In this document: positions 25,566-34,958 of the stretch, in pieces
Layout: each line of letters begins with the position of its first letter
Numbering within the stretch: position 1 is the first letter of the stretch
Assembly (NCBI GenBank): GCA_964559835.1
Contig: CAZLJE010000030.1
Location: 1 to 56,755 of the forward strand
DNA length: 56,755 nt
Reading direction: 5' to 3'
DNA from: DAISJI01 sp964559835
Lineage (GTDB): Bacteria; Acidobacteriota; Terriglobia; Terriglobales; Acidobacteriaceae
Made by a program: the position numbers and the translations under genes
Notes under the pieces: generated by a model
What the model saw: the letters and a program-made list of their open reading frames with translations, nothing else
The model's database searches: none
What the model was told of the DNA's origin: nothing

Positions 25566-28163
25566 ATGTTGAAACGCATTTTTGTTCTGTGGTTTGTGCT
25601 GGCGACGGTGGCGTTGGCCCAGGTTCCGGAAGGAATTCCGCGGCAGTTAGCTCGCGACCGCGCCGCGAACATCTCGGACGTGCATTACAAGCTCTCGTTC
25701 TCCCTCGCTCCGAAGACGAACGATGTTCCCGGAAGCGCCGACATCACGTTCAATCTGAAGAGCGCGACGGAGACGCTTCTCGACTATCGCGACGGTTCGG
25801 TGACAAGCATCACGATCAATGGTGCTGCGGCCGACGTGAGGAACGAGAACGGCCACATCGTCCTGCCCGCATCGTCGGTGCATGCCGGAGGCAATGCGGT
25901 CCACGTCGAATTCACTTCCCACGTCGCGCCGGCGGGCAAGCCGATTATCCGCTATGAAGATAAGGACGACGGCTCCGAGTACATCTACACGCTGTTTGTC
26001 CCGATGGACGCGAGCATGGCATTCCCCTGCTTCGACCAGCCAGACATTAAAGGGCGGTTCGGTTTACAAATCACAGCGCCATTCGAATGGACCGTGATCT
26101 CGAATACCCAGGCTCCGGTCGGATTCACGCACGGTGGCCGAGCAAGATGGAATTTTCCGGAAACTCGCCCGATCTCCACCTACCTCGTCGCCTTCGCCGC
26201 CGGGCCCTTCCAGAAGATCGAGCACGCCGGCCAGCCGACCGTGTACTTCCGTAAATCGCAAGTGGCGCGCGCACAGCAGGAAGTGCCCGAACTCCAGGAC
26301 ATCACCGCGCAGGGCATCAAGTTCCTGTCCGACTACTTCGCGCAGCCGTTTCCCCTCCCCAAGTACGACCTCGTCCTCATCCCCGGCATGGCGTATGGCG
26401 GAATGGAGCACGCGGGCGCTACGTTCCTGCGCGAAGAAGCGGTCCTGTTCCGAACGGCGACCACGCACTCCGACATTCTCGGCCGCGACATCCTCACCCT
26501 GCACGAGCTCACGCACCAGTGGTTCGGCGACCTGGTCACCATGCGCTGGTTCGATGACCTCTGGTTGAAAGAAGGCTTCGCGCAGTTCATGGCCTACCGC
26601 GCGCTCTCGTCGCTGAAGCCGAACGATAACGTCTGGAAGCGCTTCTACGAATCGATCAAGCCCGGCGCGTACGCCATCGACGAGACCAAGGGCACCACGC
26701 CCATCTACCAGGACATTCCGAACCTGAAGGACGCGAAAAGCGCCTACGGCGCGATCGTCTATTCCAAAGCGCCCGGAGTGCTGAAGCAGTTGTGGTTCGT
26801 CGTTGGTGACGACCACTTCCGCGACGGCTTGCGTTCGTATCTGAAAGACCACGCATACGCCAACGCCGAGTGGGCCGACCTTGTTCATGCATTCGAGGGA
26901 GCGTCGGGTCGCTCGCTGACAAAATTCGCCGACGCGTACATCAAGCGCCGTGGCATGCCGCAGGTGGATGTGAGGTGGGCATGCTCTGCCGGAAAGCTCA
27001 GCAGCCTCACGCTGTCGCAGAAGGATGTGTTAGGAGAAGGCGTCGTGTGGCCGATCGCAACCGAAGTGCGCCTCGGCTCGACGGACAAGCGCGTCGAGTT
27101 TGATACACCACGAACGACTGTGCCCGTCGCGAACATTGCCTGCCCGCAGTATGTCTTCGCCAACGATCAGGACTACGCGTACGGACGCTTCCTGCTCGAC
27201 GACCGCAGCAAAGACTACGTTATGGCGAACCTCGGGGGGATGGGCGATCCCTTCCAGCGCGCTCTGCTCTGGGGATCTCTATGGCAGTCGGTACAAGTCG
27301 CCGACCTCGATCCGCGACTTTACGTCGAACTCGCGACCAAACTGTTGCCAAACGAAAAGGATGAAACGCTGCTTGCCGGAGTCGTGAATCGCTCGGCCGC
27401 CGCACTTCATCGCTACGTCTCCGATGCCGAGCGTCACCGCCTCAGCCCGCCGCTCGACGAACTTGCCGCGACCAAGATGCAGCAGTCGGAAGAACAAGGT
27501 CTGCGCATCATCTGGTTCCGCGGCCTGCGCGCGCTCACGGAAAGCGAAGCGTCGCGCACTATGTTGAAACGCCTACTGGACGGAACACCCGATCCTCACC
27601 CTTACAACACCGGTCAGGGTGGAGCACCCACAACCGGGGGATTTGGCGTCACACTGCGGCCGCTCGACCGCTGGAATTTGGTCACCACGCTTGTCGCCCT
27701 GAACGATCCGGAAGCGGACAAGTATCTGGCGAAGGAGAAAGAGCGCGACCACACCGGCGACGGCCTCAAGTACGCCTACATGGCGGAAGCCGCGCGTCCG
27801 ACGGCCGAGAACAAGAAGAAGTATTTCGACGACTACATGACCGACCGCCAGCGCCCGGAAGATTGGGTCGAGATCAGCCTCGGCACCTTCAACTATTGGA
27901 ACCAATCGGCATCAACACAGCCCTACCTCGAACCGGCGCTAAATGCCCTTCCGCAGGTCAAGCGCGAGCGCAAGATCTTCTTCCTGGTCGCGTGGCTGAA
28001 CGCCTTTATAGGCGGCCAGCAATCGAAAGCATCAGACGACATCGTCCACCACTACCTCGACACTGCCCAGATCGAGCCCGACACGCGGCTGAAGATCTTG
28101 CAAGCGGTGGATGAGTTGGACAAGACGGTGAAGATTCGGGAGAAATACGCGAGTGGTCAGTGA
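25566..28163 (+). CDS. M1-family zinc aminopeptidase
   Basis: The product is 865 aa from a signal peptide (MLKRIFVLWFVLATVALAQ), so it is probably periplasmic. The start at 25566 is chosen because the longer upstream frame runs through repeats. The exopeptidase motif is GGMEH (278-282) in place of the textbook GAMEN. The zinc site is HELTH (313-317) with the third ligand Glu336 in LWLKEGFAQF. The C-terminal ERAP1-like helical domain fills residues about 530-860. It removes N-terminal residues from peptides, and lies next to two other exported hydrolases (CocE type, amidase). Confidence 0.94.
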   Translation: MLKRIFVLWFVLATVALAQVPEGIPRQLARDRAANISDVHYKLSFSLAPKTNDVPGSADITFNLKSATETLLDYRDGSVTSITINGAAADVRNENGHIVLPASSVHAGGNAVHVEFTSHVAPAGKPIIRYEDKDDGSEYIYTLFVPMDASMAFPCFDQPDIKGRFGLQITAPFEWTVISNTQAPVGFTHGGRARWNFPETRPISTYLVAFAAGPFQKIEHAGQPTVYFRKSQVARAQQEVPELQDITAQGIKFLSDYFAQPFPLPKYDLVLIPGMAYGGMEHAGATFLREEAVLFRTATTHSDILGRDILTLHELTHQWFGDLVTMRWFDDLWLKEGFAQFMAYRALSSLKPNDNVWKRFYESIKPGAYAIDETKGTTPIYQDIPNLKDAKSAYGAIVYSKAPGVLKQLWFVVGDDHFRDGLRSYLKDHAYANAEWADLVHAFEGASGRSLTKFADAYIKRRGMPQVDVRWACSAGKLSSLTLSQKDVLGEGVVWPIATEVRLGSTDKRVEFDTPRTTVPVANIACPQYVFANDQDYAYGRFLLDDRSKDYVMANLGGMGDPFQRALLWGSLWQSVQVADLDPRLYVELATKLLPNEKDETLLAGVVNRSAAALHRYVSDAERHRLSPPLDELAATKMQQSEEQGLRIIWFRGLRALTESEASRTMLKRLLDGTPDPHPYNTGQGGAPTTGGFGVTLRPLDRWNLVTTLVALNDPEADKYLAKEKERDHTGDGLKYAYMAEAARPTAENKKKYFDDYMTDRQRPEDWVEISLGTFNYWNQSASTQPYLEPALNALPQVKRERKIFFLVAWLNAFIGGQQSKASDDIVHHYLDTAQIEPDTRLKILQAVDELDKTVKIREKYASGQ

Positions 28164-28186
28164 TCAGTGGTCAGTGATCAGGTAAT
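28153..28186. repeat. GTGGTCAGTGATCA tandem repeats
   Basis: Two and a half copies of an AGTGGTCAGTGATC unit overlap the last codons of the aminopeptidase gene (ending ...YASGQ). A nearly identical array lies at 50929-50958, 22.8 kb away. Confidence 0.65.
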
Positions 28187-28274
28187 TAAACTCAGAGTTC
28201 GTGTGCGACCTGGAAGGTTCACATGATGGACACGAAGGTTTCACGAAGGCAAGAACTCGAATTAACAGGCGACG

Positions 28275-30071
28275 TCAGAATCCCGGCGGCCGCTCGTCGG
28301 CGACGTTGAACGCTTTCTCCAGAGCCAGACCCGCGCGCCCGAGCGTTCCCTCATCGAACAATCGCCCGATCAACGTCACGCCATGGGGGACGCGACGTGG
28401 CGGCGAGAACTTGGGCAGCGGATGGTTCGGGTCCGGCGCCCAATCGCTGCGCGCCTCCGAGACCTGCACAAATCCGGCGCGGAAGGTCAGCGACGGATGT
28501 CCGGTGAAGTTTGTGATGGTGAGCATCTCGTCGCGAAGGGACGGGACCAGCAGCAGATCGACCTGCGAGAAGACCTTCGCCATTTCGACGGCGACCATCC
28601 GGCGGAAGCGGTCGCTCTGCACGAAGTCGACCGCCGAAAGGAAGCGCGATTGGCGAAACGTATTCGGCCACGCATCGGGCACCTGGACCTTGAGCTGGTC
28701 CAACTGATGGTTGAGCGTGATCTCCTCGAACGACGCGGCGGCTTCGGCAAAGAGAATGAGGTCAAGTGAATCGTACGGCCAATCCGGGATGGAAACTTCC
28801 ACCGGAACCATGCCGACCTTCCTTACGGTGTCGAGCGCGGCGCGATCGACCTCGGTCGCGGGATTGTCCTTCATCCATGCCGGGAAGTAGCCGACGCGCA
28901 GCCCTTGAACACTGGCGTTAACGTCGTAATCGAGATGGCTGGGAACGCTATTGAGGTCGCCAGGATCCGGGCCGGAGATGGCGTGTAGCACGAGCATGGC
29001 ATCTTCGACGTGACGGGTCATGGGCCCGAGCTTGTCGAGCGACCAGCAGAGCGTCATGGCGCCCGTGCGCGGCACGCGTCCGTAGGTGGGACGCAGTCCG
29101 GTGATGCCGCAGCGCATCGAGGGCGAGACGATGCTGCCGCCGGTCTCGCTTCCGATAGCGAATCCGACCAGCCCAGCAGATGTAGCCGCGCCGGGACCCG
29201 CGCTCGATCCCGATGCTCCTTCCTCCGGCAGCCACGGGTTCATCGTCTGGCCGCCGAACCAGATGTCGTTCAGCGCGAGCGCGCCGAGGCTGAGTTTGGC
29301 GACCATGACCGCGCCCGCCTGGTGCAGGCGCCGCACGACCGCCGCATCTTGTTTCGGAATGCGATCGCGGAATGGCTCGGCGCCGTACGTGGTCGAAATG
29401 CCGGCGGTGTCGAGCAGGTCCTTGCCGCCCCAGGGAATTCCGTGCAGAGGTCCGCGGTACTTGCCCGACGCGATCTCCTGGTCGGCGCGGCGCGCCTGTT
29501 CGAGAGCGAGCGTGTCGGTGAGCGTGATCACGCACCGCAGCTTGGGATCGAAGCGCTTCAGGCGATCAAGATAAATGTTGGTCAGGCGCTCGGACTTGAG
29601 CTGGCGCGTCTGGATCCAGCGCGCGAGCTTCGTGACCGGCGAGAATGCGATGTCTTCGTCGCGCGAGGGGAGCGGGCCGGGATCAGCTTTAGTCCAGACA
29701 AATTGGTCGCGCTGCGGCGCAGGCTGATGTCCCGGCAGGATGGGATTCCACAAAGAATAGGGAGCGACCGCCGACTCGATCGCGACCTTCCGCGGACCCG
29801 TTCGCCGCTCATACAGTTGCGCCATCGCACTGCGCCAGTTCCCTGCTGCCTCCGCGCGGTCCTTCGGGGTCATGTCGACGCGAATGAGTCTCTCGGCTTC
29901 GACAAAGGTTGCGGGCGAGACTTCCGGCCCGACCGGCGGCGCGGTGCCGAAAGCGGGAGGAGCGCCCGGCGGCGGCTCCTTCGATTGCTGCGCCTCGACG
30001 TGCGAGGCGGCCATGGCCGCCAAAGCGGCTAACGAGGCTTCGGTAAGGAACTGCCGGCGCGATTTCGACAT
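28275..30071 (-). CDS. Amidase-signature hydrolase, Tat-exported
   Basis: The product is 598 aa. The N-terminus MSKSRRQFLTEASLAALAAM has a twin-arginine motif (SRRQFL) and a hydrophobic stretch, so it is likely exported folded. The amidase-signature triad is Lys217 (GIPWGGKDLLDTAG), Ser290 (GASGSSAGPGAA) and the nucleophile Ser313 (GSETGGSIVSP). About 130 residues precede the catalytic core, longer than in GatA; the sequence is a general amidase, not the tRNA amidotransferase subunit. It lies just after the cytochrome cluster in the same direction, but with its own 49-nt spacing, and seems functionally separate. Confidence 0.92.
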   Translation of the reverse strand: MSKSRRQFLTEASLAALAAMAASHVEAQQSKEPPPGAPPAFGTAPPVGPEVSPATFVEAERLIRVDMTPKDRAEAAGNWRSAMAQLYERRTGPRKVAIESAVAPYSLWNPILPGHQPAPQRDQFVWTKADPGPLPSRDEDIAFSPVTKLARWIQTRQLKSERLTNIYLDRLKRFDPKLRCVITLTDTLALEQARRADQEIASGKYRGPLHGIPWGGKDLLDTAGISTTYGAEPFRDRIPKQDAAVVRRLHQAGAVMVAKLSLGALALNDIWFGGQTMNPWLPEEGASGSSAGPGAATSAGLVGFAIGSETGGSIVSPSMRCGITGLRPTYGRVPRTGAMTLCWSLDKLGPMTRHVEDAMLVLHAISGPDPGDLNSVPSHLDYDVNASVQGLRVGYFPAWMKDNPATEVDRAALDTVRKVGMVPVEVSIPDWPYDSLDLILFAEAAASFEEITLNHQLDQLKVQVPDAWPNTFRQSRFLSAVDFVQSDRFRRMVAVEMAKVFSQVDLLLVPSLRDEMLTITNFTGHPSLTFRAGFVQVSEARSDWAPDPNHPLPKFSPPRRVPHGVTLIGRLFDEGTLGRAGLALEKAFNVADERPPGF

Positions 30072-30120
30072 GAGAGTCTCCGGCGCAGATTATAACGACC
30101 GCTTACCTGGCGAAGACGAC

Positions 30121-31974
30121 TTACCGGTATGACGTACCGCTGTGAACCTTTACTCCTGAATTCGTGAAGTGACAGGACACGTAGCACGTACGTAGTGCGG
30201 GATTCGTGTTTATCTCGAGCCTGCCGCTGCCCGGATCTTTTCCGACGATGGAAAGATCCAGATTCACCAGACCTGCGTGCTGAGATGAGGCGCCGGTATT
30301 CTTGACTCCGTGCGGCGCGTGGCATACGGCGCAGGAAACGCCGCCCTGAACAACGTGTTCGGCGTGGTGCTTGAACACGGTGTCGCCCGCGGGGGAAAGC
30401 AGGACCGCGACGTTGTGGCATTTGTTGCAAAGCGCGAATGGTCCGCTGATTGGGTCTCCGCCGTCGGCGGGAACGACGAGCGAAGTCACCGCCATCGTCG
30501 GATCGGCCGGAGCCACGTTCGCGTCGTAGCGGCGCTCGAGCAAATGCGGGTACTTGGAAACGTGCGGCCCGTTGGCTCCGGTTCCGCCGGACGCGGCCGC
30601 ATTGTCGTTGTTATGGCAATCGGCGCACGCGATCGTTCCGGAATCAAGCGAGCGGCCGGGCGTGCCGTCGAATCGCAGGATATTGTGACGGTATGCCGGC
30701 GACGACTTGGTGGTGTCACGGTCGAAGACAACGTTGTGATGCGAGACAGGCGACGTGAAATCCAGGCGGACATTGTGCGCTTCGACATCGCGGTTCGCGG
30801 TGTAGCCGTAGTCCTTGAACGCGACCGTCGTTTGCGGCTTGTTCATGCTGTCGGCATGGCACTTGAAACAGACTTCGTACTCGTGAGTGGCCGCAACGTT
30901 GTTGCCGTCGATGCCGACTCCCACCGCGCCGTAGAGCGAAAGCGGCAATGAGCCCTGCGTCGCCGCCCCGGAGCGCGTCGCGTGCGAGTTATGGCAATCC
31001 CAACATTCGGAGTGGCGCGGGGTCGACGATAGCTTCAGGTCCTCACCGGCACGGTGGCCGGGCGCCATCACGGGATGCATGAACTTGGAAGAGTCATCGT
31101 GTCCGACCCAGGCGCGGGCCCAGCGCGAAGTGGAGGAACTGTTGGCGTGGCAATCGAAGCAGGCGTGGCTATCGGTGTTGCGCAAAAGCTGGCCGGCCGA
31201 GGCGCCGTGCTGCTGGTGACAGTTGTTGCACGCGCCGTTCCCGACCGTATCGTACCCGCCGATGGCCGCGCCTTCCCTGGAGCCGCTCGTGGCGTGCGCG
31301 CTGAATGCCCAGCCGGACAGCGGGCTGGTGACTTTGTCCATCTCGTGGCACGACTTGCAGAGCGCGCCCTGGGCGTTGTTGGTGACCAGGAACTTCGTCG
31401 GCCTCTGCGGATCGATGTTCGCCGTGTGCGGTTCGTGGCACGTGGTGCACTCGACGCGGCCGGCGGGCAGCTTCACCGCGGTATTCGCCGTTTTGCGCGG
31501 CATGCTGGTGAAAAGATCGTCGCGAAGGTTAGGGTTGCGCGTCCAGGCGTCGAACGACAACGGATGATCGCGCTGAAGGTCGGTCCCAAGCAGACTTCCA
31601 CCACTGACCGGCAGTTTCGAGGTCGGCAACATTTCGCGGTCAGCGTAGGTCGAGCCGAGTGCAACCGTGCCGTCGTGGCAACTGAGACAGAGGCGGCTCG
31701 GCGAGTTGGCCGGCAGCGAGCCGGTCGCTTTCGGATTTGCCGGATCCGCGGGCAGCTTCGTGTCCGACGTCGAGAGCTGGTGGTTCCACAAGCCCCTGGC
31801 GCCGCCGATCGCGCCATGTGGCGCGTGGCAGTACCTGCATACGTCGGGTCCCTGGGACGTTTTCGGCGACAGATTATGCGGTGAGTCGGTGATCGTAGTG
31901 CGCGATTGAGCGTGCGCCGCACTGGCTCCGGCAACAAGCAACAACGCAATGATGATTCGGCCCGGTAGCTTCAA
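30121..31974 (-). CDS. Twelve-heme cytochrome c
   Basis: The product is 617 aa with a TTG start that overlaps the preceding NHL stop codon (TTGA) and is backed by AGGAG. The signal peptide ends near AAHAQ. There are eleven CXXCH sites (CRYCH, CLSCH, CTTCH, CKSCH, CNNCH, CFDCH, CWDCH, CFKCH, CADCH, CNKCH, CAVCH) plus one CYVSCH (CX3CH) near the C-terminus. Several are of the paired CXXCHxxH doubled-motif type (CHAPH, CHEPH, CHQQH, CHNSH). There is no lipobox. It is the last gene of the conduit-like operon and is likely periplasmic or surface-exposed electron-carrying. Confidence 0.93.
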   Translation of the reverse strand: MKLPGRIIIALLLVAGASAAHAQSRTTITDSPHNLSPKTSQGPDVCRYCHAPHGAIGGARGLWNHQLSTSDTKLPADPANPKATGSLPANSPSRLCLSCHDGTVALGSTYADREMLPTSKLPVSGGSLLGTDLQRDHPLSFDAWTRNPNLRDDLFTSMPRKTANTAVKLPAGRVECTTCHEPHTANIDPQRPTKFLVTNNAQGALCKSCHEMDKVTSPLSGWAFSAHATSGSREGAAIGGYDTVGNGACNNCHQQHGASAGQLLRNTDSHACFDCHANSSSTSRWARAWVGHDDSSKFMHPVMAPGHRAGEDLKLSSTPRHSECWDCHNSHATRSGAATQGSLPLSLYGAVGVGIDGNNVAATHEYEVCFKCHADSMNKPQTTVAFKDYGYTANRDVEAHNVRLDFTSPVSHHNVVFDRDTTKSSPAYRHNILRFDGTPGRSLDSGTIACADCHNNDNAAASGGTGANGPHVSKYPHLLERRYDANVAPADPTMAVTSLVVPADGGDPISGPFALCNKCHNVAVLLSPAGDTVFKHHAEHVVQGGVSCAVCHAPHGVKNTGASSQHAGLVNLDLSIVGKDPGSGRLEINTNPALRTCYVSCHFTNSGVKVHSGTSYR

Positions 31975-33041
31975 TTTCCGCTCCTGGAGCCCTTGCCCGC
32001 CGCGACGAACTGGAACACCTGCACGCGGCGGTTGAATGAATCGACGACGTATATCTTGTCGCTGGAATCGATGTGCACGCCGGCCGGCATCTGGAACTCG
32101 CCGGAGCCGCGGCCGTTCCCTCCAAAGTAGTAGAGCAGTTCGCCCTGGCGATCGAATACCTGCACGATGTCGTTAAAGCCGTCGGCAATATAGACGTCGC
32201 CTTCGCTATCGAGAGCGAGGCCTTTACTGCGGAAGAGCGAGCCGGTTTCCGCGCCCATCCGCCCAAACTGGCTGCGGTACTGCCCTGACAGCGTGAAAAG
32301 CTGCACGCGGAAGTTCATCGCATCGACGACCAGCACTTCTTCGCCGCGGACTATGATCTCCGACGGATAGTTGAACTCCCCGTCACCGCTTCCGGACTGG
32401 CCAAAATGTCCGAGGATATTGCCCTGAAGATCGGCGAAGTAGACAGCGTTGCGGAGCGTGTCGGTGATGTAGATCCGCTCGTGCGCTGGATCGACCGCAA
32501 TACCCGTCGGGCGTTTGAAAAAACCTTCGCCCTTAACGTCGCCGATATAACGGCGAAACTTCCCCTGCGGGTCGAAGACGAGCACTTTGCCGAGTTCCGA
32601 ATCCGCAACGTAGATATTGTCGGCGCTATCGACGGCCACGCCGATCGGCGACTTGAAGGTTTCGTTCCGGCTTCCTTCGAGCATCTGGTACTTCTGGCGC
32701 TGGAAATCGAAGATGTGAACCGCCGGCGTTCCTGGGTCGGTGACAATGACGCGACCGCGGCTGTCGGTGGTGACGTCGTAAGGGCGCGACATGTGGTGGA
32801 TCTCCGGCGCTCCGGCAACAAGGTCGACAACCCGGCTCCAGATCGACTTCCGCGTGCGCACCTCGGTGTCGGAAGAAAAGACGCGCACGAAATCGAGGCG
32901 GCGGCCACCGTCAAGCGATAACGAGGGCGGCGCCGGGGCGGGCGCGGACTTGCTCTTCCCACCGCCGAGTAGGGGCGATGCGAAGAACAACACCAGGAGG
33001 ATCCAAGCTCCGATCTTTCGTGTTAACCCGTTTGCTCGCAT
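31971..33041 (-). CDS. NHL-repeat beta-propeller protein 2
   Basis: The product is 356 aa. A signal peptide (GAWILLVLFFASPLLGGG) precedes six NHL blades over about residues 85-345, seen in the repeated phrases SPIGVAVDSADNIYVADS, RPTGIAVDPAHERIYITDT, YPSEIIVRGEEVLVVDA and MPAGVHIDSSDKIYVVDS. NHL propellers usually bind proteins. The gene overlaps the 12-heme gene by 4 nt (TTGA) and follows the barrel gene by 21 nt. The coupling suggests a partner of the 12-heme cytochrome. Confidence 0.92.
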   Translation of the reverse strand: MRANGLTRKIGAWILLVLFFASPLLGGGKSKSAPAPAPPSLSLDGGRRLDFVRVFSSDTEVRTRKSIWSRVVDLVAGAPEIHHMSRPYDVTTDSRGRVIVTDPGTPAVHIFDFQRQKYQMLEGSRNETFKSPIGVAVDSADNIYVADSELGKVLVFDPQGKFRRYIGDVKGEGFFKRPTGIAVDPAHERIYITDTLRNAVYFADLQGNILGHFGQSGSGDGEFNYPSEIIVRGEEVLVVDAMNFRVQLFTLSGQYRSQFGRMGAETGSLFRSKGLALDSEGDVYIADGFNDIVQVFDRQGELLYYFGGNGRGSGEFQMPAGVHIDSSDKIYVVDSFNRRVQVFQFVAAGKGSRSGN

Positions 33042-33062
33042 GTTTCCGCTCTGCGTCTCTCG

Positions 33063-34958
33063 TCAGAAGATCCGGAATTGCCGGACGATCTCGAAATACC
33101 AGCCCTGGGTGCTGCGGTCCAAACCGGTGTTGGCGGTCGACGACTGCGACCACCACCGGTATCCCGCCCGCACATCCAGCTTTCTGAACTTGTAATAAAG
33201 TTTGGTGTCCAGATTACCGTTGCCGGCGGACACCTTTTGCCCGCTGAGATTCTGCAGCGACACACCAGAGTTCGAGTAGGACGTTGTCACACGCAATCGG
33301 CGCTTCGTGTAGCTGAGGTTGAAAGATAAGCCGTTGGACCCTGACTCGTACGTGTACTTCACAAGCGCCGGCACCAGCACGGAATCAACGGGTACCAACC
33401 CAAGCGATGAGACGATCGAGTAACCGCTGTTGATAGTGTCCTGGACCATGAACACCCAGGTGCGGTTCGAAAGCGCCACGTTGAAGCCCTTGTTAACGCT
33501 GCCGCCGCTATCGTGGTACGAGGTCTCCGTCTTGCTGATATTGAAGCCACCCGACAGGTTCCAGCGGTGCAGCAGGCGCGTGCTCGTCGTGAAATCGACA
33601 ACGTAATTGCGGCTGACGATCGGCACCGGGACGGCGTCGGTGCTCGAACCGTTATCGGCAAACTGGAAGCTGACCTGATTCGACCAACGGCCGAGCCGGC
33701 GGACGTAGCCGAACGTGACGTTGTGCGAAATTGAATTCGTCGCGTTCGTGGATGTCGGAGCCGTGTAGTTGAGGTCGTTGTAACCGAATGTGTAGCCGGC
33801 GTGAAATCCGCCGCGGAACAGCAGGCGACTGTACATAGCACCCACGCTGACGGAATCAGACTTGGCTTCGGTCGATGCCGGCAGCCGGACTGCCGTGTCG
33901 GCAAATCCGCCGGTCACCCACAAACCACGGCCGAGTGCATAGCTCGAGCCGAAGTTCTGTGACACGGTTGTGCTTGCGCCCTGGGACACGACCCCGATCG
34001 GCAACTGCGAAGTCGTCCCTCCTACTACCGCGTTCGAGAATGCTTCCGCGCTCGCGTTCGACGTGTAATTGAGCGAGTAGTTGAAGTTCAGACGCTCGGT
34101 CGGACTTGAATTGAGGTTCGCCCCGGCAGTATCGAATGTCAGCTTTACCGGCGAACCGGTGAAATCGGATTCCGTGTCCGTCCTCCCGGCGCGCGCGTCG
34201 AAATTGGAATGCCACGGAAGTGTGCGACTGACGGAAAAGTTGGTGTTCTTCTGCTTCGAGTCCCCGTTGGCCGTAACGCCCAAGCCAAAAAAGTCGGGCC
34301 GCTTCTGCGATGAAGAGAAATCGTTGTAGCTTCCCGCCAGATGGAATTTCGCGAACATGTAGTTCGACGTGATCGTCAGGCCGGAGCGGCTGGACGTAAT
34401 GTCGGGACGGTCCAGCGCCTCGACGCTGCTGTCGCTCGATCCGCGGCTGTAGGAGATCGAAAACGTGGGCAGCCGCTGGAACCGGTGAAAGCTCCAGTTG
34501 ATGCCGTAGTCATTGCTCGTGCCGGTGGCCGACACGCTGATCGGAAGCGCGCCCCCGGTCAGGTTGGCCGAGTGTGTACGCGCAAACGAATAGTGGAAGT
34601 TCAGCGGCATCGACGTGGAGTTCAGGAAATCCAGGTTCAGCGCGACGCTCTGATTGTTGTCGGCCGTCGTGAATTCGTCCTGATTATTTCTGCTCCAGTG
34701 GTAGTCGGGTGCGATGTTGAACTTCAGGAACCGCGGGTCGTGCCAGTAACCGTTCACATTGGCGATGGTGCCGATGAAGAAATCGGTCGAGAGTGGCCCA
34801 CCGCTGCTCAGTCCCCCCGTGTAGCCGAACTGGAGACTGCCGTCGGCCGTGATCGGCACTTCGGGCATGACCCTGAGTTGGGCCTCCGCCGTGATCGCTG
34901 ACACGACCACAGCCAGCAACAACGCCACACACACGAATTGGGCCCGGTTGCCGCTCAT
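33063..34958 (-). CDS. Large outer-membrane beta-barrel protein
   Basis: The product is 631 aa. The signal peptide (LLLAVVVSAITAEAQ) is followed by alternating amphipathic strands throughout, rich in Tyr, Ser and Asn, and the protein ends EIVRQFRIF with the C-terminal Phe of Bam substrates. The strand density fits a barrel of roughly 24-28 strands, the size class of the porins in MtrB-type and Geobacter porin-cytochrome conduits, though I see no specific family motif. There are no CXXCH sites and no Cys pairs. It overlaps the foldase gene by 4 nt (ATGA). It could sheath a heme wire or be a plain porin. Confidence 0.85.
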   Translation of the reverse strand: MSGNRAQFVCVALLLAVVVSAITAEAQLRVMPEVPITADGSLQFGYTGGLSSGGPLSTDFFIGTIANVNGYWHDPRFLKFNIAPDYHWSRNNQDEFTTADNNQSVALNLDFLNSTSMPLNFHYSFARTHSANLTGGALPISVSATGTSNDYGINWSFHRFQRLPTFSISYSRGSSDSSVEALDRPDITSSRSGLTITSNYMFAKFHLAGSYNDFSSSQKRPDFFGLGVTANGDSKQKNTNFSVSRTLPWHSNFDARAGRTDTESDFTGSPVKLTFDTAGANLNSSPTERLNFNYSLNYTSNASAEAFSNAVVGGTTSQLPIGVVSQGASTTVSQNFGSSYALGRGLWVTGGFADTAVRLPASTEAKSDSVSVGAMYSRLLFRGGFHAGYTFGYNDLNYTAPTSTNATNSISHNVTFGYVRRLGRWSNQVSFQFADNGSSTDAVPVPIVSRNYVVDFTTSTRLLHRWNLSGGFNISKTETSYHDSGGSVNKGFNVALSNRTWVFMVQDTINSGYSIVSSLGLVPVDSVLVPALVKYTYESGSNGLSFNLSYTKRRLRVTTSYSNSGVSLQNLSGQKVSAGNGNLDTKLYYKFRKLDVRAGYRWWSQSSTANTGLDRSTQGWYFEIVRQFRIF

